A stretch of DNA of 64,000 nt from CBDDCQ01 sp965226285 (GCA_965226285.1 CBDDCQ010000006.1:310001-374000); one strand, 5' to 3'; shown: positions 46,306-54,664, counted from the stretch's first letter. Notes: generated by a model not told the origin, from the letters alone. Made by a program: numbers and translations.

Positions 46306-46509
46306 TATATTTGTATTTTTATTCAATTTAATAGAAATAGAGGTTTTCCTTCCATCAAAAAAGCTCATAGTGATGGAGAAATTAAGGAGCTTAAAGTATT
46401 AACTAATAATATTGTCATTGATTTTGAAAATAAAAATAATGATGTAATTTTGAAAAAACAAAAATTTAATGGAACTTTGTACCGATTTTTGGTACAAAAT
46501 AAATCATAA
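46306..46509 (+). pseudogene. C-terminal fragment, probably of a GHKL-type ATPase paired with the STAS-like gene
   Basis: An open frame without a plausible start reads NRNRGFPSIKKAHSDGEIKE, later LTNNIVIDF and FNGTLYRFLVQNKS, stopping at 46509, four bases before the STAS-like ATG. The pattern (R-G-x-P-x-IK, then an F-x-GT-x-Y/x end) resembles the end of histidine-kinase-like ATPases often encoded before DUF4325 STAS-like proteins. That match is from memory. The N-terminal part has been lost at the junction with the ISP fragment. Confidence 0.45.
46476..46498 (+). promoter_or_regulatory. 8-bp inverted repeat before the STAS-like gene
   Basis: TTTGTACC and GGTACAAA flank a 7-nt GATTTTT loop, 15 bp before the ATG. 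TTTG (46449-46452) and GAACTTTG (46472-46479), 19 bp apart, form a near-consensus promoter overlapping it. Since the same DNA also codes for the ATPase tail, it may be coincidental. Confidence 0.35.
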
Positions 46510-46513
46510 GACT

Positions 46514-46927
46514 ATGGATAAAAATACAATAAAAATAAGAGATTTTACAGAATATCCTGGGTTAAGACATTGTACTATTAGCGATCATTCGGGAGAAGAA
46601 TACTACCACGAAATACTAAACGAGGCATTTAAAGATGCTTTTGAAAATAAGCACAAACTATGTGTGGATTTAGATGATACAGCAGGTTATCCTCCGTCTT
46701 TTTTAGATGAGGCATTTGGTAATTTAGTTTTTGATTTTGGTTTAGAAAATGTTAGGAAACATATTAAAATTAGATCAACCCAAGAACCCAATTTAAAAGA
46801 AGAAATAAAAGATACTTTTACTAAGTGGCAAAAAAGAAAAGAGAAGAAAGATAAACCTAAAAAAACTGGTAATTATCAAAATGTTTTCAGACTCATAGAT
46901 GGTCGTATAAAACTTGTTAAGGTTTAA
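46514..46927 (+). CDS. STAS-like (DUF4325-type) protein
   Basis: From ATG 46514 the protein has 137 residues. A STAS-like core is visible as HKLCVDLDDTAGYPPSFLDE followed by AFGNLVFDFG and a strand HIKIRST, matching the DUF4325 pattern in which VDFxG...SFxDE precedes a helix. The C-terminus is a Lys-rich tail (WQKRKEKKDKPKKTG). STAS-like proteins bind GHKL-ATPase partners, in the manner of anti-anti-sigma factors. Here the partner appears reduced to the fragment upstream. It is followed 19 bp later by a membrane-anchored protein. It lies in a defence island beside two RM systems, hence a possible antiphage role (inference). The earlier ATG at 46469 lies inside the ATPase tail and is not preferred. 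Confidence 0.7.
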   Translation: MDKNTIKIRDFTEYPGLRHCTISDHSGEEYYHEILNEAFKDAFENKHKLCVDLDDTAGYPPSFLDEAFGNLVFDFGLENVRKHIKIRSTQEPNLKEEIKDTFTKWQKRKEKKDKPKKTGNYQNVFRLIDGRIKLVKV

Positions 46928-46946
46928 ATTATTATAAAACATTTTT

Positions 46947-47423
46947 ATGTGGCGGTTGTCTGAAATAATTTCCATAATAGCCCTTGTATTTAATATCTGT
47001 ATAGTATTTGTAGTTCGTTATTTAACCACTAAATCTGAAAATAAGCGGTTTTTAAAATCTTTTTTAATTCAAGAGATAAAATCTTTGAAAGAGGAGTATC
47101 ATAATTTTATACAAGATTTTATAAATCAAAAAATAAAGCCAAAAGAAGTATTTCTTTTGTTGAAATTGAACAACATTAAAAGTACAGCAATTAAAAGTAT
47201 CTTAGAAAATCAAAAATATAGGTTAGATACGTTTAAACACAATATGGATGATTACCATATAAATTTAAGACAAACGATTGGAGAAATACCTGAATTTTTA
47301 GAAAATTACAAAGAGAACGAGCCTTTTATATTAAATCCTGAATCAACGAATAAAATATTAACTTTTTTACAAAAACATAATCAAATATTTAATGACTATA
47401 TTTTACTGGTCAATAAACATTAA
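46947..47423 (+). CDS. Membrane-anchored hypothetical protein, partner of the STAS-like gene
   Basis: The 158-residue protein has one N-terminal membrane helix (IISIIALVFNICIVFVV, residues about 7-24). A mostly helical, Lys/Glu/Asn-rich cytoplasmic part with coiled-coil character follows (KRFLKSFLIQEIKSLKEEYH, and later NKILTFLQKHNQIF). No enzyme motif is seen and I do not recognise the family. It is codirectional with the STAS-like gene (19 bp) and converges with the ISP gene, with stops overlapping by 4 bp. A membrane effector or sensor driven by the STAS-like protein is conceivable. Confidence 0.6.
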   Translation: MWRLSEIISIIALVFNICIVFVVRYLTTKSENKRFLKSFLIQEIKSLKEEYHNFIQDFINQKIKPKEVFLLLKLNNIKSTAIKSILENQKYRLDTFKHNMDDYHINLRQTIGEIPEFLENYKENEPFILNPESTNKILTFLQKHNQIFNDYILLVNKH

Positions 47424-50400
47424 TCCTCCTCAAAAGCCAACGCTGGCAACCCTTCCACAATATCCACCGTTTGCACCGAAACATTGATAACACTTAATAG
47501 CAAGTTTAAAATATATTTTTCATTTTCTACTTCCTTGCACCAATCATTAGGGTTGTTGGTGATTCCTGATTTTTTATCGGTTTTGAGTTGGTAGCGGTCC
47601 ATTACCCATTCTATAGCCGATTTACCATTGACTACATATTCGTATGCTTTTAACGGAATATCTTCCAATGTAATTTGATGGTTGTATATAATTTTACTTT
47701 TATCTACTACTTTTTTACCGTTTTCATCTTGTTTTTTACCAAACTGCATTTTTTGAACGGTGTAATTGATGGTATCCATTTTTTTACCATCTATAGATTT
47801 TTCTATTTCCGTTTGTGGAATTGTATCATACAATACCAGCACTTCTTTTGCAGAGGGTATTTTTTCATAATTCAAATGCAATGCTGCTAATTCTTGTCCC
47901 GCTTTGCTAAACGCCCAAAAATCTGCTGTTTTTGCTACTAATGGAATACGGGGCAACATTTTTTTAAGATCATTAGCAAAAGTTTCTCTGTATTGTGGAC
48001 TGTGCAAAATACCATATACATAATAAAAAATGTCTTCTTTGCTTACGGTTTTGCCGTATTGTTCTTTGGCTCTTTTTAAAATAAAATCGGAAACGCCATC
48101 TTTACGGGTGTATTCAATTTTAGAATTTTCATATAAGCCCAAATCAAATGGTGTATTTTCTTTTTTTTCGTAATAATATAGTGGGAAGCATTGGGTGTCT
48201 CCTATAAAGTGCAAATCTGATAAGATATTAACCATAAAAGGCACATCACCCTGTCTTTTATTGATACAAATAACCAAATTATCTACATCTTTATTGGGGA
48301 AAAATTGGCTATTTAATCCTGGTCTCTCTATATACTTCTTATCATAGTACAAATTTTGTTTGCAATAAGGTCTATACAGACTTTGTATCATTTTATTTTT
48401 TATAAATTGATGAGAATTATTTTTAGTTAATTCTTTCTTTAAATTTACTGTCCATTTAATTTTGGTTAAATCAGTACTAATAAAATCCTCTACTTTTAAA
48501 TGCTTGTTTTGTTGTTTGGCTTGTTGGTATTCTTTTGTTTGCTGGTTGTAAAAATCAATCATTTTTTGCATGTTGTTTTTCAATGCTTTTTCTGAAAAAT
48601 TTAACACCCAATCGTCTCTATTTGTAGCAACACCAATGGCATAAACATTAAAAAAACTTTGCGTGTTTGTATCAAATTTCTTTTTGGGTTCTATGGGAAT
48701 AAAATTTTCAAACGCTTTGTTTCGTTGGTTTATCCAATCGCCCTCTTGATTGGGGTGTAAAGTTTTCAAAGGTAGGTTATGAATGCTTTTAAAATTATTT
48801 ATAATTTTTAGTTTTTCTTCTCTGTTTAGATAATCGCCAATATCATAATAATGAATTTTTGCATTGCCTTTATGGTTGGGTTGTTTTACTAATAAAGTGA
48901 CCGCAACGCCTGTCATAATATTAAAAACATTTTGCCCTTCTTTTTTAGCTATTTGTCCTGACTTACCTCTAACCGCTCCTTTTAAATCAAATACATAAAT
49001 ACTACTAAATTCTTGTTCTAAATGTTTTCTAAATCCATCGGTGCTATTCCCATCTAACCATCCGCTATTCGTCACAAAAGCAATCACGCCTCCATTTTCA
49101 TTAGTTAGCCTATCGCTGCTCCATCTAAACGCTTTTATATACGCATCGTATAAAGATTTATTGAGCCCCGCTTTACTATCTTTGGCATAAGTGTGTTCAA
49201 TATGGGCATCCAATTTTTCATATTTTTGGTTTTGGGCGTTGTCATTGGCAGATTTTTGCCCAATGGAATAAGGCGGGTTTCCTATAATTACGCGTATAGG
49301 TGCATTTTTTTGTTTTTGTGCCCTTTCGCTATTTTGTGGGAACATGTCAGAAAATATTTTTTCGCTGTTGTCTGTTTCGCCCAATTGAAAAGTATCGGTA
49401 AGTACAATGCCTTCAAAAGGGGTGTAAACCTCCCCTCCTTCTTGTAAGGATTCCGTGTCAAGCACGGAATGATCACTATTAGCAGAATGACCACTGGTAC
49501 TGGAATGAACATTTGTGCTAGTCATTGCGGGCAAAGACCCGCAATCTCTACCTGTCCCAAAGGATTCCGTGTCAAGCACGGAATGACCACTGTTATCGGA
49601 ATGACCACTGGTACTGGAATGAACATTTGTGCTAGTCATTGCGGGCAAAGACCCGCAATCTCTACCTGTCCCAGCAGTACTTAGATCATAATACGCATTT
49701 TCAATATTCACCGCTGCAATATAATAGGCAAGCAATACTATTTCGTTGGCGTGTAGTTCTTTGGTAAATTTTCGCTTTAAATCTTTTGGGTGTATGAAAC
49801 CACTTTGCAAAAGCCGTGTGATAAAAGTACCCGTTCCTGTAAAGGGGTCTAAAATATGTACATTTTCATCGCTTAATTGTCGGTTAAATTCGCTTTTTAA
49901 TACATCATTTACAGAATGAATGATAAAATCCACCACTTCTACTGGCGTATATACAATACCCAATTGTTCCACCATTTTAGGAAAAGCAGTTTTAAAAAAC
50001 TTGTCGTACAGTTCTATAATGATTCGTTGCTTGCCTTCGGCATTGTCTATGCCACTGGCACGCCCTTTTACACTTTCATAAAATTTTGCTAACCGCTCTG
50101 TGTCTTTTTGGGTTCGCGTACTGTCCAAAGTGTCCATCATCGTTTGCATTGCTTTGGATACGGGATTGTTTTGTACAAAAGAATAACCCTCAAACAACGC
50201 CTCAAAAACAGGTTTGGTAATCAGGTGTTGTGCCAACATCTCTATGGCTTGCGTTTTGCTAATACTTGGGTTAATATTTTTCTTTAAACCTTTTAAAAAG
50301 TTTTCAAAAGCGGTTTGGTGTTGGGGTTCTTCTTCTACCAATTTGGTAATACGGGCAATTTGGTTTTCGGCAATCTGTGCCACATCTTTTGCCCACTGTT

Positions 50401-52552
50401 CCCAATAGAGACGGTCGCCGACTTTTTGTACCATTTTGGCATACATCACTCCTTGTAATTCTGCAAATTGTAATTTTAATTGTTCTGCAATTTCTTTGTT
50501 ATCAGGAATTGTATTTTCACCATCTCCGTAATCTTCACCATGCGATGCACCACCTATTAAAATTTGGTCGGGTTTCTTTTTGTTCAAGTCTATTTTATTG
50601 ATGGTGGCATTGAATCTGTCATCGTGAGCCCTCAAAGCGTTTAACACACTCCAAACGACTTTAAATCGTTCGTTATTGCTCATTGCAATTTCAGGTTTTA
50701 CATCGCTGGGAATAACCACAGGAATAATAATGTATCCGTATTGTTTCCCTTCAGATCTTCGCATGACACGCCCCACGCTTTGTACCACATCCACTTGACT
50801 GTTTCTCGCCGATAAAAACAAAACCGCATCCAAACTTGGTACATCTACCCCTTCGCTCAAACAACGAACATTGGTAAGTACTTTGCATTCGTTATTTTGT
50901 GTTTCAGATTTTAACCAACTTAATAAATTATCGCGTTGGGAGGCGTTCATACTGCCGTCAATATGTTTGGAAGACACAGATACCATTTTAGATTTATCTT
51001 GCATCTGCACTTTTTCAGAATCCAAATACTCCTTTGAAACCTCATTAAACGAATGTGTAATTTGTTTAGATATTTTAATATTTTGGCAAAACGCCACTGC
51101 TCTTTGCATTGGGCTTGGGGTTGCTTTGGTAATACCTTCATCGCCTAAAATTTGTTTAGACATTGCGTTCATACAACCAATTAATTTAGCAGCATCATCA
51201 GAAGTGATTTCGTTGTCCTCATCGGCAATCATATTTTGTATAGATGTGGGAATATCTTTCTCGCCCATCGTGAGAATAAGTACTTTATAATCGGTCAATA
51301 AGTTTTTTTCTACTGCCTCACCAAAACCAATTCGGTATATTTCCTGTCCGTATAAATTTTCATCGTCCATAGAACAAAGCTCGGCATTGTTTTGAGCGGC
51401 TTTGGATTTGGAATTGTCATCGTACAAACGCGGGGTGGCAGTCATATACAGCCGTTTTTTTGCTTTGATGATGTGGTTATCGTGTACTTTGGTAAAAGCT
51501 GATTCATCGGCTTTAGTAAGCGAAACTCCAGTAGTTCGGTGTGCTTCATCGCAAATAATCAAATCAAATTCAAAACCCGTTTGTTTTTGAGCGTTTGCCA
51601 CCACTTCTATAGATTGATACGTGGAAAATACCACCATCATACCGCCTTTTTGGTCTTGTTCTTTTTTGTAATGGTTTATTTGTTGCTGAATGCTTGCTAT
51701 ATGGGTACAAGCAGGAAATGCCAAATCTACGATGCTTTCTATATCGTCATTGCCTGTTTTTCTCGTTTGTGAAACCCTTGCATCCGAACAAACCGCAATA
51801 GAAAAAATTACCTTTTCACTATCTGCTGTCCATTCCCGTAAAGTTTGCCCAAGTAGTGCAATAGAGGGCACTAAAAAAAGTACCAACCCTTTATTTTCGG
51901 TTTGTGTCTCTGCAATTTTTAAAGCGGTGTAAGTCTTACCCGTACCACACGCCATAATGAGTTTTCCTCTATCTTGTGTTTCAAAATATTTTATGGTGTT
52001 ATCTAGTGCTGTTTTTTGATGGTCTCGTATTTGTTTTTTAGGAACTCTTGCTTCTTGACCCACCAAACCCTTATCTAATTTTTCCCAATGCACAGGCGCA
52101 TTTTCTAAATGAGCTAAACCCAATCGCATCACAGACGGATGTTGGTTTTGAAAGGTTTTTTCTGCCGTCTCACCCCATTTAGTAGCAGTATCTATCCAAA
52201 GTCGTTGTGTAAATTTTTGCTCATCCTTGTTTTCATCTTTAAATATTTTACTGGAAGTCGCCAAAAAAGAATCTAAATCGCTTTTGCTAATGGTGGTATT
52301 TGCATCAAAACACTTGCATTGCACCGCCCAGTATTCATTTTTATTGGTTTTTGCCACTAAATCAATACCCGTATCTTGTCCGCCAAATTCTGCCTTAAAT
52401 GGAAAATCATTCCAAAGCCAAATTGTCTTAAAATGGTATTCTGGAGTAGTTTTTAGATATGCTTCCATCAGTCGTTCAAACTGGTCGCCTGTGTGGCGTT
52501 TGGAAAAAGATTGGGTTCTGTACTTTTCGATGATAGTTCGTATTGGACTCAT
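47420..52552 (-). CDS. Type ISP restriction-modification enzyme (nuclease-helicase-methyltransferase)
   Basis: The 1710-residue protein combines four parts. An Mrr-like PD-(D/E)XK nuclease lies at the N-terminus (GGQDTGIDLVAKTN with Asp64, AVQCKC with Gln78-x-Lys80). An SF2 translocase follows, with Walker A ACGTGKT near residue 203, box II ICDEAHRTTG and motif VI SVGRVMRRSEG. The gamma-class adenine methyltransferase has motif I ILDPFTGTGTF near residue 900 and motif IV IGNPPYSIGQ near 1090. A C-terminal target-recognition region ends LPALAFEED. This is the LlaGI/LlaBIII arrangement: one polypeptide that methylates one strand, translocates and cuts. Residues of about 960-1036 are an in-frame insertion of two repeat units absent from the expected family sequence. 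Partial copies of the gene lie on both sides. Confidence 0.92.
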   Translation of the reverse strand: MSPIRTIIEKYRTQSFSKRHTGDQFERLMEAYLKTTPEYHFKTIWLWNDFPFKAEFGGQDTGIDLVAKTNKNEYWAVQCKCFDANTTISKSDLDSFLATSSKIFKDENKDEQKFTQRLWIDTATKWGETAEKTFQNQHPSVMRLGLAHLENAPVHWEKLDKGLVGQEARVPKKQIRDHQKTALDNTIKYFETQDRGKLIMACGTGKTYTALKIAETQTENKGLVLFLVPSIALLGQTLREWTADSEKVIFSIAVCSDARVSQTRKTGNDDIESIVDLAFPACTHIASIQQQINHYKKEQDQKGGMMVVFSTYQSIEVVANAQKQTGFEFDLIICDEAHRTTGVSLTKADESAFTKVHDNHIIKAKKRLYMTATPRLYDDNSKSKAAQNNAELCSMDDENLYGQEIYRIGFGEAVEKNLLTDYKVLILTMGEKDIPTSIQNMIADEDNEITSDDAAKLIGCMNAMSKQILGDEGITKATPSPMQRAVAFCQNIKISKQITHSFNEVSKEYLDSEKVQMQDKSKMVSVSSKHIDGSMNASQRDNLLSWLKSETQNNECKVLTNVRCLSEGVDVPSLDAVLFLSARNSQVDVVQSVGRVMRRSEGKQYGYIIIPVVIPSDVKPEIAMSNNERFKVVWSVLNALRAHDDRFNATINKIDLNKKKPDQILIGGASHGEDYGDGENTIPDNKEIAEQLKLQFAELQGVMYAKMVQKVGDRLYWEQWAKDVAQIAENQIARITKLVEEEPQHQTAFENFLKGLKKNINPSISKTQAIEMLAQHLITKPVFEALFEGYSFVQNNPVSKAMQTMMDTLDSTRTQKDTERLAKFYESVKGRASGIDNAEGKQRIIIELYDKFFKTAFPKMVEQLGIVYTPVEVVDFIIHSVNDVLKSEFNRQLSDENVHILDPFTGTGTFITRLLQSGFIHPKDLKRKFTKELHANEIVLLAYYIAAVNIENAYYDLSTAGTGRDCGSLPAMTSTNVHSSTSGHSDNSGHSVLDTESFGTGRDCGSLPAMTSTNVHSSTSGHSANSDHSVLDTESLQEGGEVYTPFEGIVLTDTFQLGETDNSEKIFSDMFPQNSERAQKQKNAPIRVIIGNPPYSIGQKSANDNAQNQKYEKLDAHIEHTYAKDSKAGLNKSLYDAYIKAFRWSSDRLTNENGGVIAFVTNSGWLDGNSTDGFRKHLEQEFSSIYVFDLKGAVRGKSGQIAKKEGQNVFNIMTGVAVTLLVKQPNHKGNAKIHYYDIGDYLNREEKLKIINNFKSIHNLPLKTLHPNQEGDWINQRNKAFENFIPIEPKKKFDTNTQSFFNVYAIGVATNRDDWVLNFSEKALKNNMQKMIDFYNQQTKEYQQAKQQNKHLKVEDFISTDLTKIKWTVNLKKELTKNNSHQFIKNKMIQSLYRPYCKQNLYYDKKYIERPGLNSQFFPNKDVDNLVICINKRQGDVPFMVNILSDLHFIGDTQCFPLYYYEKKENTPFDLGLYENSKIEYTRKDGVSDFILKRAKEQYGKTVSKEDIFYYVYGILHSPQYRETFANDLKKMLPRIPLVAKTADFWAFSKAGQELAALHLNYEKIPSAKEVLVLYDTIPQTEIEKSIDGKKMDTINYTVQKMQFGKKQDENGKKVVDKSKIIYNHQITLEDIPLKAYEYVVNGKSAIEWVMDRYQLKTDKKSGITNNPNDWCKEVENEKYILNLLLSVINVSVQTVDIVEGLPALAFEED
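49446..49673 (-). repeat. Two tandem 114-bp hairpin-rich units inserted in frame in the ISP gene
   Basis: AAGGATTCCGTGTCAAGCAC starts at 49446 and again at 49560. Each 114-bp (38-codon) unit has two hairpins: ATTCCGTG-tcaag-CACGGAAT and ATTGCGGG-caaaga-CCCGCAAT. GC content is above that of the host gene. The translation contains CGSLPAMTSTNVHSSTSGHS and SVLDTES, lying between IENAYYDL and TPFEGIVLTDTFQL, which would otherwise adjoin. The units thus behave like coding palindromic elements of the Rickettsia RPE kind. Confidence 0.88.
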
Positions 52553-52569
52553 ATAAGCAAAGTTTTATG

Positions 52570-52577
52570 CGAAAGTA
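52570..52577 (-). promoter_or_regulatory. Putative -7 element TACTTTCG of the ISP gene
   Basis: The minus-strand TACTTTCG lies 18 bp before the ATG and is kept in the duplicate copy. It is one base off TAnnTTTG. Confidence 0.35.
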
Positions 52578-52625
52578 ATAAAATAATTTAAATCTACCTC
52601 TACTGACCATTAAAATTTTTGTGTG

Positions 52626-52765
52626 ATGACAAATATTCCCGCGCTTAGAATGGTTATTTACTTTCCTTTTTTTGTGTTGGCTCCTTATATTTTGGGGTTT
52701 ATTATAGGGCGTTATGTGGAGATCGTGTTTTCAATTTGGCAGGCGATTATTTTGTTAGTAGCTCT
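52626..52765 (+). pseudogene. Truncated copy of the small membrane protein gene
   Basis: MTNIPALRMVIYFPFFVLAP and the following helices match the intact 55333 gene as far as IILLVAL. The frame then runs into antisense ISP sequence at 52765. The gene is therefore cut by the recombination junction. Confidence 0.8.
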
Positions 52766-53013
52766 GTGTCTTTTTGGGTTCGCGTACTGTCCAAAGTGTC
52801 CATCATCGTTTGCATGGCTTTGGATACGGGATTGTTTTGTACAAAAGAATAACCCTCAAACAACGCCTCAAAAACAGGTTTGGTAATCAGGTGTTGTGCC
52901 AACATCTCTATGGCTTGCGTTTTGCTAATACTTGGGTTAATATTTTTCTGTAAACCTTTTAAAAAGTTTTCAAAAGCGGTTTGGTGTTGGGGTTCTTCTT
53001 CTACCAATTTGGT
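52761..53013 (-). pseudogene. Internal fragment of the ISP gene
   Basis: Bases 52761-53013 match 50095-50347 at a constant 2666-bp offset with very few differences (for example TTGCATGGC for TTGCATTGC). The fragment codes for the linker part between helicase and methyltransferase (AQHLITKPVFEALFEGYSF). At its junction with copy A the two sources share GCTCT, a 5-bp microhomology. Confidence 0.88.
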
Positions 53014-53023
53014 TTTTTGAAAT

Positions 53024-53084
53024 GCTAATTATAGTCTGTTGTAGCTGTTGCATACTAAAAGTAGCTTTGCATACTTTAATTAGC
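53024..53084 (+). promoter_or_regulatory. Controller-gene promoter with C-box operators
   Basis: TTG (53039-53041) and TAGCTTTG (53062-53069), 20 bp apart, make the promoter. Two similar 16-mers overlap it: GCATACTAAAAGTAGC (53050-53065) and GCATACTTTAATTAGC (53069-53084), 19 bp start to start. A partial inverted site GCTAATTATAGTCTGT lies at 53024. The same word occurs at the methyltransferase promoter. Confidence 0.65.
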
Positions 53085-53085
53085 A

Positions 53086-53316
53086 ATGATTTCAAAGAAA
53101 GAAATATTAATAAAGTTTGGTGAAAGAGTCCGTGAAATCCGTAAGGAAAAAGATCTTTCACAAGAAAAGTTATCCTTTAAGGCTGACTTACACCGAACCT
53201 ATATTGGTATGATTGAACGAGCAGAGAAAAATATCACTCTCGTAAACATTGAAAAAATTGCTAATGCTTTAGAAGTAAGTATTAACGATTTGTTCAATTT
53301 CAACAATGGGAAGTGA
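53086..53316 (+). CDS. Controller (C) protein of the MunI-like RM system, XRE/HTH_3 type
   Basis: The 76-residue protein is a single helix-turn-helix domain: FGERVREIRKEKDLSQEKLS, ADLHRTYIGMIERAEKN and IEKIANALEVSINDLFNF, the usual C-protein pattern. C proteins bind operators at their own promoter and at those of the other RM genes, delaying nuclease expression after entry into a new host. The gene overlaps the nuclease start by 11 bp. The operators listed at 53024 and 54642 support this role directly. Confidence 0.85.
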   Translation: MISKKEILIKFGERVREIRKEKDLSQEKLSFKADLHRTYIGMIERAEKNITLVNIEKIANALEVSINDLFNFNNGK

Positions 53317-53905
53317 CGCTAACAGATTAAGAAAAAAGTGGCAAGATTATAGTGGTAGAAATGCTGCAAAAGCAGAAAGAAGTTTTTTGGAAACCTTTCA
53401 GATTATTTTCGAAGGCACTGAGTTCGAAATCCGACCTCAACCAAAAGAGTTTAACAAGATTTATGTTGATTTTCCGTTAGATGCGAAAACATTGGAGGAG
53501 ATTTATACACCACCTGAACCAATAACGAGACACGGCGTTATTCTAGATTATGCAATTGACAATAAAGAAAATAACAAAACGATTTACATTGAAGTAAAAA
53601 GACAGGACGGTTGGGTTGAAGGAGGTAAAAGGTCAGATGGAAGAGGAAATGCACACGAAAGGTCTTGTAAATTTTTTACACCGGGATTGCAGAAAATTTT
53701 GAGAAAAGAAGGCAATCTAGGAGATGATGTTCTTCCTTTCTGGACTGTATTCCAAGGCGATATTACAAGAGACCTTTGCAGGGTAAGAGAAATTACTTGC
53801 TGGTATGATGATTTAACAGCTCATTTGTTTTTCTGGCGCGATGATACTGACCCTGAGCCACTTATTACTCATTTTGAACAACACATTCAACCGTTGTTAA
53901 TGTGA
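53306..53905 (+). CDS. Type II restriction endonuclease, MunI-like (probable site CAATTG)
   Basis: The 199-residue protein matches R.MunI by memory along most of its length. It has HGVILDYAIDN followed by IYIEVKRQDGWVEGGKRSDG, then GRGNAHERSCKFFTPGLQK, DDVLPFWTVFQGDITRD and VREITCWYD. The acidic residue in LDYAI and E-V-K form the PD-(D/E)XK centre. The RGNAHER segment is the recognition part of the MunI/EcoRI fold that reads AATT, so CAATTG is the predicted target. It overlaps the controller gene at its start and converges with the methyltransferase, overlapping it by 19 bp. Confidence 0.88.
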   Translation: MGSDANRLRKKWQDYSGRNAAKAERSFLETFQIIFEGTEFEIRPQPKEFNKIYVDFPLDAKTLEEIYTPPEPITRHGVILDYAIDNKENNKTIYIEVKRQDGWVEGGKRSDGRGNAHERSCKFFTPGLQKILRKEGNLGDDVLPFWTVFQGDITRDLCRVREITCWYDDLTAHLFFWRDDTDPEPLITHFEQHIQPLLM

Positions 53906-54624
53906 TATTCAGCCGCATCTTCCCAAACCTCTTGTACATCCAATCCCCAAACATCCCAATTATCAGGTTTATGACGTGCAAATAATTCTATCTTGTCTTG
54001 AGTGGGAAACATTTTCTCTATTCCTTGAAGAACTTCAAGAGGTTTTTCACTATGCTTACCACGTGGCACACGAACTAATTGTTTAATATTTCTTGCACCT
54101 CTGAGTTTCGGAATACGGCCCCGTTTAAAAACTAAGCATAATTCACAATAAGACATTGTATATTGCCCTGGATTGTGTACCATTTTATCCCAAACAAAAG
54201 CAACCGTTCTATATTCAAAGCCCCACGCTTTTCCTAACTCGATCCCTTGTGCTAAATGAGGATTTGTTACCCACATAAACAATAAACAATCAGCAGCAGC
54301 AATTTCGCTAATGGGAATTTTCATCAAATCTTTTGTCTTTACAGTTGGGTACTTGAAATTAGCTGCACTTATGAAGATATTTTTTTTCCAATTGTTATTG
54401 TAATCCTTATTGCCACTTTTATCAAATTGCATTTTACCACCGTAATCCCATGGAGGGTCACAGTAAATAATTTGATATTTTTTATTGGGCAAGTCAGGAT
54501 AAAAACTTGGTAAATCGTTTCTTACAGTTTTTCTCTTTTGTTCGGCATCGTATATTCTATAACCAGACAATACTTTGCCGTTCTTTTGTTCTACATCATT
54601 ACCAAATAAATCTTTTTGACCCAT
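53887..54624 (-). CDS. DNA adenine methyltransferase, MunI-like / MT-A70 family
   Basis: The 245-residue protein carries the MT-A70-type motif IIYCDPPWDYGGKMQFD (DPPW in place of DPPY), LLFMWVTNPHLAQGIELGKA and GKHSEKPLEVLQGIEKMFP, with ELFARHKPDNWDVWG near the end. This is the pattern of M.MunI and of the MT-A70 lineage that includes eukaryotic mRNA m6A writers. It would methylate the same site as the adjacent nuclease and protect host DNA. It is convergent with the nuclease. Its own promoter carries a C-box. Confidence 0.88.
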   Translation of the reverse strand: MGQKDLFGNDVEQKNGKVLSGYRIYDAEQKRKTVRNDLPSFYPDLPNKKYQIIYCDPPWDYGGKMQFDKSGNKDYNNNWKKNIFISAANFKYPTVKTKDLMKIPISEIAAADCLLFMWVTNPHLAQGIELGKAWGFEYRTVAFVWDKMVHNPGQYTMSYCELCLVFKRGRIPKLRGARNIKQLVRVPRGKHSEKPLEVLQGIEKMFPTQDKIELFARHKPDNWDVWGLDVQEVWEDAAEYHINNG

Positions 54625-54641
54625 TGAAAGATATTTTTTAC

Positions 54642-54664
54642 GCTAATTATAATATGCAAATTTA
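54642..54664 (-). promoter_or_regulatory. Methyltransferase promoter with C-box operator
   Basis: On the minus strand TAAATTTG (54664-54657) is followed immediately by GCATATTATAATTAGC (54657-54642). In the controller promoter TAGCTTTG is followed by GCATACTTTAATTAGC at the same place. The matching layout argues for control by the same C protein. Confidence 0.65.

Larger units (their letters stand above)
52030..52765. repeat. 736-bp direct duplication, copy A
   Basis: Bases 52030-52765 match 54737-55472 at a constant 2707-bp offset without indels and with about 14 substitutions (near 98% identity). The block holds the first 174 codons of the ISP gene, its promoter and the start of a small membrane protein gene. 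Confidence 0.92.

Noticed and set aside
49193..49684. Plus-strand ORFs over the ISP insertion that look repeat-rich
   Set aside because: They are antisense readings of the two 114-bp units; the ISP frame explains the region.
52623..52886. 87-codon ORF as a distinct gene
   Set aside because: Its first part copies the 55333 membrane protein and its second part is antisense ISP sequence; it is a recombination chimera.
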